Below the pieces are notes generated by a model. That model ran no database searches. It was not told the DNA's origin and was given only the letters and a program-made list of their open reading frames with translations. A program made the translations under genes and the position numbers. Shown here one piece after another: positions 57,924-64,000 of a DNA stretch of 64,000 nt (position 1 is its first letter; each line of letters opens with the position of its first letter). The stretch is from Blastococcus sp. CPCC 205250. GTDB lineage: Bacteria > Actinomycetota > Actinomycetes > Mycobacteriales > Geodermatophilaceae. Location: NCBI RefSeq assembly GCF_019799925.1, contig NZ_JABGCG010000005.1:62001-126000 (forward strand), in the 5' to 3' direction.

Positions 57924-59579
57924 ATGGGCCGCCATGCCTCGCACAGCACCCCCACCAGCCGCGGCTGGCGGCCTCAGCGCGGCGTCCTGGTGGCCGCCCT
58001 CGCCGTCGTCGTCCTGGTGGCGGGCGGGCTGGTGTGGTGGCTGGCCGGTTCCGACGGCGGCTCCGCCGGTTGCGGGGACCCGCAGGCAGTGCGCGTCTCG
58101 GTCGCGCCGGAGATGGCCCCGGTCGCCGAGGAGGTCCTCGCCGGGGACGCGCTGGACGGCGACTGCGCCACCGTCGAGGTCTCGGCCGAGGACCCGCTGC
58201 AGACGGCCGCCGCGCTGACCGCGGGCAGCGACGGCCTGCCGGACGTCTGGGTGCCGGACTCCTCGATCTGGGCCGCCCAGGTCGAGGGCGCCTCGCTGGA
58301 GTCGGCCGGCTCCATGGCCACCTCCCCCGTGGTGCTGGCGACCAGCCGGGCTTCGGCCGAGGACCTGGGCGTCACCGAGTCCACCCCGGGGTGGCTGGAC
58401 GTCGTCATCGCCGGGCTGAGCGACGGCCGGTCGTTCCCGGCTGCGGACCTCACCAGTGAGGCCCGGCAGATCGCCGTGTCGCTGGCCGTCGAGCTCACCG
58501 GGACCGGGACGGGGGGCGAGACCACGGACGAGGAGCTGCAGGCCTCGCTGGCGCTGTCGGAGGCCGGCGCGACCCTCGAGCAGGTCCGTGACGCCGCCGT
58601 CGAGGGGGCCGACGACGCCGGCCTGTTCGCGGCGAGCGAGCAGGACGTGATCGCCACCCACCTGGCGGGAGCGTCCGAGGTCGTCGCGCTCTACCCCGAG
58701 GGCGGCTCACCGAGCCTGGACTACCCGGTGATGCGTACGGGCGACCCCGGGGACGAGCGCCGTGCCGCGGTGGACGCGGTGGTCGAGGCCCTGACCTCCG
58801 ACGCGGCCGCCGAGGCCGTGCGCGCCGCCGGCTTCCGCGACGCCGAGGGCAACGCCCCTGACGGCGCCGGCCCCGACACCGGCACCCAGGAGGCGGCGCC
58901 CGAGCGGCTGCCCATGGAGCCCGACGCCGCGATCGCGTCCATCGAGCAGGCCAACCGGGTGCTGGCCCCCTCGCGCCTGCTGGTGGCCATCGACACCTCG
59001 CGGTCGATGGAGGCGCCGGCCGGCAACGGCAACCGGATCAGCCTGGCCGTCAGCGCGGCGCGGACGGCCCTGGCGCTGCTCCCCGACGAGTACTCCGTCG
59101 GGCTGTGGACGTTCGCCTACCAGGTGGCCGACGGCAACGACTACGCGGAGAGCGTGCCGATCCGGGCCCTGGACGCCGACGTCGACGGCAGACCCCAGCG
59201 GGAGACGCTGGCCTCGGCGCTGGAGACGCTGCCCGCGTCGCTGACGCCGGGCGGGACGGGCCTGTACGACACGGCCCTGGCCGCCGTCCGGGCCGCCCGG
59301 GAGGAGTACCAGGAGGGCGCGGTCTCCAGCGTGGTGCTGCTGACCGACGGCACCAACGACGACGACGCCGGCGGCATCTCCCTGCAGGGGCTGGTCGACA
59401 CCCTGCGGTCCGAGGCGGACCCGGACCGGCCGGTGCAGCTCATCGGCGTGGCCTTCGGTCCCGACACCGACCTCGAGGCGCTCAGGCAGATCTGCGAGGC
59501 CACCGGCGGGCAGGCCTACGACGCCCAGGACCCGGGCGACCTGCAGGGCGTCCTGTTCGACGCGATCCGCAGCCGGTAG
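57924..59579 (+). CDS. Membrane protein with binding-protein-like and von Willebrand A domains
   Basis: 551 residues from ATG 57924. A basic start and helix 20-42 anchor it, with the rest probably outside. Residues ~55-310 resemble a type 2 solute-binding fold (VRVSVAPEMAPVAEEVLA, LPDVWVPDSSIWAAQV, GWLDVVIAGLSDGRSFPAADL). A vWA domain follows at ~350-551, with MIDAS D357-T-S359-R-S361, Thr near 445 and D475 in LLTDGTND. Many actinobacteria have such proteins as substrate-binding/vWA fusions of unknown role. It is a single gene, with the opposite-strand GT9 gene only eight bases beyond its stop. Confidence 0.8.
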   Translation: MGRHASHSTPTSRGWRPQRGVLVAALAVVVLVAGGLVWWLAGSDGGSAGCGDPQAVRVSVAPEMAPVAEEVLAGDALDGDCATVEVSAEDPLQTAAALTAGSDGLPDVWVPDSSIWAAQVEGASLESAGSMATSPVVLATSRASAEDLGVTESTPGWLDVVIAGLSDGRSFPAADLTSEARQIAVSLAVELTGTGTGGETTDEELQASLALSEAGATLEQVRDAAVEGADDAGLFAASEQDVIATHLAGASEVVALYPEGGSPSLDYPVMRTGDPGDERRAAVDAVVEALTSDAAAEAVRAAGFRDAEGNAPDGAGPDTGTQEAAPERLPMEPDAAIASIEQANRVLAPSRLLVAIDTSRSMEAPAGNGNRISLAVSAARTALALLPDEYSVGLWTFAYQVADGNDYAESVPIRALDADVDGRPQRETLASALETLPASLTPGGTGLYDTALAAVRAAREEYQEGAVSSVVLLTDGTNDDDAGGISLQGLVDTLRSEADPDRPVQLIGVAFGPDTDLEALRQICEATGGQAYDAQDPGDLQGVLFDAIRSR

Positions 59580-59587
59580 GGCGGCGT

Positions 59588-60598
59588 TCAGACCGTCAGC
59601 GGCAGGCGGTCCAGTGCCGCGGTGACCTCGTCGACGGGGATCCGCGCCAGGGCCGGGTCCAGCTCGGTGCCCCAGGGGTCGCCGGTGCCGTCGCCGTGCC
59701 ACAGGACCACGTGCAGCGGCCCGTGCTCCCCCGGCCGCGCCGGCGGTCCCCACAGCGCGGGTGAGACCGGCCCGAAGAGCACCACCGACGGCCGCCGGTA
59801 CGCCGTCGCCAGGTGGGCCACGCCGGTGTCACCGCTGACCACCACCCGGGCCGCGGCGACGACGGCGGCCAGTTCCAGCGACGTCGTCGTCCCGGCCAGG
59901 ACGGCGTCGGGACCGAGCCCGGCCCCCTCGGCCACCGCGCGGGCCAGGTCGACCTCCGCCGGCCCGCCCGTGATGCGCACGTCGTGCCCGCCGGCGGCCA
60001 GGTGCCGGGCGACGGCCGCGAAGCGCTCCGCGGGCCACCTGCGGCCCGGGAAGGCCGCTCCCGGGTGGACCAGCGCCGCCCCGGTCACCGGCGGGGGCAC
60101 GGCGGGGACGGCGAGGTCGAGGGCGTCCGGGTCGGCGGGAACGCCCAGCCCCTCGGCCACGAGCCGGCACCAGCGCGCCACCTCGTGCTCGTCGGGGTAC
60201 CACCTCGGGCCGGGGTAGCCCGGGCTGTCGAAGGTGAGCAGCCGCCCCGGCTCCAGGGCGGCCACGACGGCGTGCGACAGCGGCCCCTTGCCGTGCAGGT
60301 CGACGGCGAGGTCCGGCGGCGGACCGGCCCAGTCGAGCGGTTCCAGCTCGCGCGCCGGGAGCACCTCGTCCACGGCGTCGACCAGACCGGCGAGCGGCTC
60401 CAGGGCCCGGGTGGTCGCCAGCACCAGCCGGTGTCCGGGCACGGCCGCCCGCACGGCGCGGATCGCCGGCAGCCCGGTGAGCAGGTCACCGAGCCCCAGC
60501 GGCCGCAGGACGACGGCGACCGGAGACGCCCCCGCGGCACCGTTCCGGGGCCCGCTGCAGGCTCGCGAGGCGTGGTGGGCAGCGGGGTCCCTGCTCAC
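59588..60598 (-). CDS. Glycosyltransferase family 9 (heptosyltransferase-like)
   Basis: 336 residues from GTG 60598. GT9 features: VVLRPLGLGDLLTGLPAIRAVRAAVPGHRLVLAT, LAVDLHGKGPLSHAVV, ALVHPGAAFPGRRWPAERFAAVARHLAAGGHDVRITGG and VVSGDTGVAHLATAYRRPSVVLFGPVSPALWGPP. The GTG overlaps the hldE stop by four bases (GTGA). The first ~18 codons fall in a family B palindrome. It probably transfers an activated heptose to a glycan acceptor, consistent with the upstream heptose genes. It may act at the cytoplasmic face; no signal peptide. Confidence 0.87.
   Translation of the reverse strand: MSRDPAAHHASRACSGPRNGAAGASPVAVVLRPLGLGDLLTGLPAIRAVRAAVPGHRLVLATTRALEPLAGLVDAVDEVLPARELEPLDWAGPPPDLAVDLHGKGPLSHAVVAALEPGRLLTFDSPGYPGPRWYPDEHEVARWCRLVAEGLGVPADPDALDLAVPAVPPPVTGAALVHPGAAFPGRRWPAERFAAVARHLAAGGHDVRITGGPAEVDLARAVAEGAGLGPDAVLAGTTTSLELAAVVAAARVVVSGDTGVAHLATAYRRPSVVLFGPVSPALWGPPARPGEHGPLHVVLWHGDGTGDPWGTELDPALARIPVDEVTAALDRLPLTV
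60547..60591. repeat. Dispersed palindrome, family B, inside the GT9 5' end
   Basis: GGGGCCCGCTGC at 60547-60558 faces GCAGCGGGGTCCC at 60579-60591. Between lie CTCGCGAG and a GGCGTGGTGG tract that aligns closely with the 15624 array. It encodes residues 3-17 of the GT9 protein, whose conserved core begins only after about residue 27. Confidence 0.75.
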
Positions 60599-61983
60599 AC
60601 CCGGGAACGCTCGACCAGCGCGGTCGTGGAGTGCCCGTCCAGGTACGGGAGGACGACGGCCTGGCCACCCCACCGCCGCAGCACGGCGGCCTCGGGGAGG
60701 TCCGCTCCGGCGTAGTCGCCGCCCTTGGCCCACACGTCGGGTCGCAGCCGCTCGAGCACCTCGGCGGGGGTGTCCTCCTCGAAGACCACGACGGCGTCCA
60801 CGAACTCCAGCGCCTCGAGCACGCGCGCCCGGTCGGCGGCGGTCACCAGCGGCCGCGAGGGCCCCTTGAGCCGGCGCACCGACTCGTCGGAGTTGATGCA
60901 CACCACCAGGCAGTCGCCGAGCCCGCGGGCGGCCCGCAGCGTCGCCACGTGCCCGGGGTGGATGAGGTCGAAGCAGCCGCCGGTGGCCACGACCGTGCCG
61001 CCGGAGGCGCGCACGCGGGCGATCACCGAGTCGACACCCGGCTCGGCGACCACGTCGGGAGCCGGGCCGTCGGCGCGGTCGGCGTCCCAGCGGGCCGCCC
61101 CGCCGCGGCCGACGAAGGCCGAGGCCGCCGCCACCGCGCCGGCCACGGCCTCGCCGGTCACCGCGCCCTCGGCGAGGTGCAGCGCCGCGGCGGCGGCGAA
61201 CGAGTCACCCGCGCCGCACGGGTCGCCGCCGGTCACCGGCACCGCGGGCACGACCATCGGCGCGCCCTCGCCGTAGGAGAGCAGGGCGCCGCGGGCACCC
61301 AGCGTGATCGAGACCGCGCCCACCCCCCAGTACCGGATGAGCGCCTCGGCCCGGGCACCGACCGCGGCCAGGCCGTCCCCGTCGGCGGCGACGCCGGCCG
61401 CTGCCGCCACGCGGGCGGCCTCCGCGCCGTTGGGGGTGACCAGCCGGGCCGACGGCACCGGGTCGGCCCCGCGCGGGTGCGGGTCCCAGACGATCGGGCC
61501 CCCGGCCGCGGCCAGTGCCTCGCGCACCGCGGCCGAGGCCGTCGTCCCGCGGCCGTAGTCGGCGACCAGGACGGCGGCGGCCTCGCGGAGCACCACCCGC
61601 GCCTCGTCGGGCAGGGCGCCGAGCCGGAGCACCGGGTCGCCGGAGTCGATGCGGACCACCGAGTGGTCGCCCACCCGCACGCGACGCTTGACCGCCGTCC
61701 CGCCCGTCGCGGGGATCTCCACCAGCCGGACCCGGCCGGCGAGCAGCGCACGGAGCCGGTCGGCGTCGTCGTCGTCGGCCATGGGCGTCACCAGGACGAC
61801 CGGCCGCGACGTCGCCGCGGCGGCGATGACCGCGGCCAGCGCCGCGCCGCCGGGCCGCTCGCGGGCCTCCACGTCCTCGACCACCGGCACCGGGGCGTCC
61901 GGCGTCAGCCGGGAGGCGGTGCCGACCAGGTCGACGTCGAGCAGGGCGTCGCCGACGACGACCAGCGGTCGCCGGTCGCTCAC
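60595..61983 (-). CDS. hldE: Bifunctional heptose 7-phosphate kinase / heptose 1-phosphate adenylyltransferase
   Basis: 462 residues from GTG 61983. N-terminal PfkB-type kinase: GDALLDVDLVG, an ERPGGAALAAVI glycine pair and GAGDSFAAA (257-265). C-terminal nucleotidyltransferase from ~325: GGCFDLIHPGH (335-345), with the HxGH adenylate site at 342-345 and INSDESVRRLKGPSRP. Together these convert sedoheptulose-7-phosphate-derived heptose-7-phosphate to ADP-heptose, with a phosphatase (GmhB) acting in between. No GmhB gene is visible in this window. It overlaps gmhA and GT9. Confidence 0.93.
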   Translation of the reverse strand: MSDRRPLVVVGDALLDVDLVGTASRLTPDAPVPVVEDVEARERPGGAALAAVIAAAATSRPVVLVTPMADDDDADRLRALLAGRVRLVEIPATGGTAVKRRVRVGDHSVVRIDSGDPVLRLGALPDEARVVLREAAAVLVADYGRGTTASAAVREALAAAGGPIVWDPHPRGADPVPSARLVTPNGAEAARVAAAAGVAADGDGLAAVGARAEALIRYWGVGAVSITLGARGALLSYGEGAPMVVPAVPVTGGDPCGAGDSFAAAAALHLAEGAVTGEAVAGAVAAASAFVGRGGAARWDADRADGPAPDVVAEPGVDSVIARVRASGGTVVATGGCFDLIHPGHVATLRAARGLGDCLVVCINSDESVRRLKGPSRPLVTAADRARVLEALEFVDAVVVFEEDTPAEVLERLRPDVWAKGGDYAGADLPEAAVLRRWGGQAVVLPYLDGHSTTALVERSRV

Positions 61984-62660
61984 TGCGCGACCCCGAGCCG
62001 CGACTGGGGGATGCGGGCCGGCTCGGCCAGCACCGCGGCGTCGAAGGCCGCGCACAGCAGGTGCAGCGCGACCAGGTGGCACTCCTGCACGGTGGCCGTC
62101 CACGGGGAGTCGACGCACACGGCGTCGTCGGCCTCGGCCGCCAGCGGGTTGGGTCCCGGGCCGGTCATCGCCAGCACGGTCATCCCGCACTCGCGGGCGC
62201 GGCGGGCGGCGGCCACGGCGTTGGGCGAGCGGCCGCTGGTCGACAGCAGCACGACCACGTCGCCGGCCCGGCCGTGGGCCTCCACCTGCCGGGCGAACAG
62301 CTCGTCGGCGGGGTAGTCGTTGGCGATCGCGGTCAGCGACGAGGTCTCCGCGGTCAGGCAGATCGCGGAGAACGGCGGGCGGTCGGCGCGGTAGCGGCCG
62401 ACCAGCTCGGCGGTCAGGTGCTGGGCCTGCGCCGCGCTGCCGCCGTTGCCGGCCGCGAGCAGCCGGCCGCGCGACTCGCCGCACAGGACGTCGGCCAGCA
62501 GCCGCCCCCAGCGGTCGAGGGTGTCCACGTGACCGGTCACGTCCCGCAGCGCCGCGGTCAGCGAGGCGACGTGGTCGTGCCCGGTCAGGTGCGTGCAGGT
62601 GTCGGGGGACACCGACTCCGCGTTCGACACCGGGCCGGCGGACAGGGGTGCGGCGCTCAT
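61980..62660 (-). CDS. gmhA: SIS-domain sedoheptulose 7-phosphate isomerase, GmhA type
   Basis: 226 residues. SIS fold with AAGNGGSAAQAQHLTAELVGRYRADRPPFSAICLTAETSSLTAIANDY, ALLSTSGRSPNAVAAARRA (as VVLLSTSGRSPN) and DSPWTATVQECHLVALHLLC. These are GmhA-type signatures (phosphosugar loop, Glu in QECH). It isomerises sedoheptulose-7-phosphate to heptose-7-phosphate, feeding HldE. The extra 45 N-terminal residues are longer than common. Overlaps hldE (GTGA) and GT4 (ATGA). Confidence 0.92.
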   Translation of the reverse strand: MSAAPLSAGPVSNAESVSPDTCTHLTGHDHVASLTAALRDVTGHVDTLDRWGRLLADVLCGESRGRLLAAGNGGSAAQAQHLTAELVGRYRADRPPFSAICLTAETSSLTAIANDYPADELFARQVEAHGRAGDVVVLLSTSGRSPNAVAAARRARECGMTVLAMTGPGPNPLAAEADDAVCVDSPWTATVQECHLVALHLLCAAFDAAVLAEPARIPQSRLGVAQ

Positions 62661-63883
62661 CGGACGACCTCCACGGGACGCTTGTCGGTGTTCTCGGACC
62701 CGGCGGGGGTATCCAGGACCTGGCGGTAGACGGCTTCGGTGTCGGCGACGACCCGGGCCCAGCGGTAGCGCGAGCGCACCCGGCGCACGCCCGCGGCGCC
62801 GTACGCGGCGCGGCGGGCGTCGTCGGCGAGCAGGGCCGCCAGCGCCTCGCCGAGCCGCCCGGGGTCACGGGGCGGCACGAGGTCGCCGGTGGTCCCGTCG
62901 ACGACGCTGTCGATGAGCCCGCCGACGGCGGTGGCCACGACCGGGCGGCCGCAGGCCATGGCCTCGAGCGGGGTGATGCCGAACGGCTCGTACCAGGGCA
63001 CGGCCAGGACGACGTCTGCCGAGCGCACCCACGCGGGCACGTCGGCGCGGGCCACGGCCCCGGTGAAGCACACCCGGTCGGCGACGCCGGCCGCGGCGGC
63101 CACCGCCCGCAGCCGCAGCACCTCGGGGTCGCGGTGCAGCTCGTCGGCCGGCGGGCCGCCGACCACGACGAGCTCGGCCTCGGGGACGGCGGCCAGCGCC
63201 CGGACGGCGTCGTCCTGGCCCTTGCGCTCGACCAGCCGGCCGAGCACCAGCAGCCGCGGCCGCTCGGTGCGCGCCGTGACCGGCCCCTTGGGCGTGAAGA
63301 CCGACGTGTCGACGCCGCACGGCACGATCGACACCCGCTCCCGCGGCAGGCCCAGGCGGCGCAGCTCGAAGACCTCGTCGGAGCAGGTGGCGACGACGTG
63401 GCTGACGTTGCGGCACAGCGACCGCTCGAGGTCCACCCGCTGCGGCGGCGAGGTGTCGGCGGCGCCCTGGTGACGGCGCTTGACCGAGCCGAGGGCGTGG
63501 AACGTCTGCAGCACGGGGACGTCGCCGGCGGCGGCGACGCTGGCCAGGCCGCTCATCCAGAAGTGCGCGTGGACGACGTCGGGCCGCTGCGCGGCCCACT
63601 CCCTGCGCAGCACCGAGGCGAACGCGGGCATGTGCCGCAGCAGGTCGTCCTTGGGCAGGTTCTCGGCCGGTCCGGCGTCGACGTGCCGGACGCGGTAGCC
63701 GTCCTGGGTGACGACCTCCTCGGGCAGTGCGGCGTCGTCGCGGCGGGTGTGCACCGTGACCTCGTGGCCGCGGGCGGCCAGCCCGGAGGCCAGCGCCGCC
63801 ACGTGCACGTTCTGCCCGCCGGCGTCGACCCCGCCGATCGCGGCCAGGGGCGAGGCGTGCTCGCTGACCAACGAGATCCTCAT
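62657..63883 (-). CDS. Glycosyltransferase family 4
   Basis: 408 residues from ATG 63883. GT-B fold: SEHASPLAAIGGVDAGGQNVHVAALASGLAARGHEVTVHTR at the N-terminus, VVHAHFWMSG, IVPCGVDTSVFTP, LLVLGRLVERKGQDDAVRAL and WYEPFGITPLEAMACGRPVVATAVGGLIDSVVDGTTGDLVPPRD (the E-x7-E type motif). The same family holds MshA- and sucrose-synthase-like enzymes; the donor sugar here is uncertain. It overlaps gmhA and the upstream partial gene, so it is part of the heptose glycan operon. Confidence 0.92.
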   Translation of the reverse strand: MRISLVSEHASPLAAIGGVDAGGQNVHVAALASGLAARGHEVTVHTRRDDAALPEEVVTQDGYRVRHVDAGPAENLPKDDLLRHMPAFASVLRREWAAQRPDVVHAHFWMSGLASVAAAGDVPVLQTFHALGSVKRRHQGAADTSPPQRVDLERSLCRNVSHVVATCSDEVFELRRLGLPRERVSIVPCGVDTSVFTPKGPVTARTERPRLLVLGRLVERKGQDDAVRALAAVPEAELVVVGGPPADELHRDPEVLRLRAVAAAAGVADRVCFTGAVARADVPAWVRSADVVLAVPWYEPFGITPLEAMACGRPVVATAVGGLIDSVVDGTTGDLVPPRDPGRLGEALAALLADDARRAAYGAAGVRRVRSRYRWARVVADTEAVYRQVLDTPAGSENTDKRPVEVVR

Positions 63884-64000
63884 CGGGTGACCTCCTCCAG
63901 GAGCGCATCCCAGTCCGCGAGGAAGCGGGCCAGGCCGTACCGCTCGAGCGCCGCCGCGCGGGCGGCCTTGCCGGCGAGCCGGGCGGCGTCCGGGTCGTCG
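63880..64000 (-). CDS. C-terminal end of a gene cut by the window edge, glycosyltransferase-like
   Basis: The last 39 codons are visible: the frame entering at 64000 reads DDPDAARLAGKAARAAALER, YGLARFLADWDALLEEVTR and stops at 63880. The stop overlaps the GT4 ATG (ATGA). The end RFLADWDALLEE resembles the C-terminal helix of GT4-type glycosyltransferases, so another transferase is likely; the family cannot be confirmed from so little. Confidence 0.4.
   Translation of the reverse strand, partial: DDPDAARLAGKAARAAALERYGLARFLADWDALLEEVTR

Overview
The window is chromosomal DNA of very high GC content (well above 70 percent by eye, with G or C at almost every third codon position), many GTG starts, leaderless-looking promoters and dense GTGA/ATGA gene overlaps. 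The gene set fits an actinobacterium: an actinobacterial-type leuA attenuator, the tadA/tadA-associated pair, SigE-type sigma factors, a LAxTG-anchored surface protein and fused MrpA/B. A member of the Geodermatophilaceae (Blastococcus, Geodermatophilus or Modestobacter type) is my best guess. That is inference, not a database result.

Layout: 1-2.2 kb holds two secreted proteins, a beta-helix protein cut by the window edge and an LAxTG-anchored protein. 2.4-4.7 kb is asd-ask of the aspartate pathway. 4.8-7.2 kb holds a phospholipase D-like protein and an XRE-type regulator. 7.2-9.1 kb is leuA behind a leader peptide. 9.1-15.5 kb is an Mrp/Mnh cation/proton antiporter operon (A/B fusion, C, D, E, F, G). 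15.6-17.7 kb is a tandem repeat and a two-component system. 17.8-21.6 kb holds a membrane protein, an ABC-F ATPase and a GNAT-like protein. 21.6-25.0 kb is a transglutaminase/alpha-E/ATP-grasp module. 25.2-26.4 kb is a SigE-type sigma factor with a probable partner. 26.5-30.6 kb holds a methyltransferase, a MetF-like protein, two pirins and a small protein. 30.6-33.9 kb holds a VOC protein, a TPM-domain protein and a Rieske protein. 34-39.6 kb is a dipeptide/oligopeptide ABC transporter. 39.7-43.4 kb is recR-ybaB-dnaX-SRP RNA. 43.5-50.9 kb holds an EamA transporter, two tRNA-Ser genes around a Ser/Thr kinase, the tadA group, an O-methyltransferase and tyrA. 50.9-57.5 kb is a PucR-type regulator divergent from a branched-chain amino-acid-type ABC operon (livGFHMK order). 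57.9-59.6 kb is a membrane protein with a binding-protein-like and a vWA domain. 59.6-64 kb is a glycan operon making and using a nucleotide-activated heptose (GT9, hldE, gmhA, GT4 and a cut gene).

Most of the window is housekeeping. The least ordinary signals are non-coding: a leucine attenuator in front of leuA, and at least two families of dispersed palindromes at gene ends. One palindrome is reiterated as an 85-bp tandem array. Two palindromes run into the start of a coding region. Among the proteins, the transglutaminase/alpha-E/ATP-grasp module, the binding-protein-vWA fusion, the Cys-tailed XRE protein and the heptose operon deserve most attention. I found no phage, integrase, transposase, CRISPR array or recognisable defence island.
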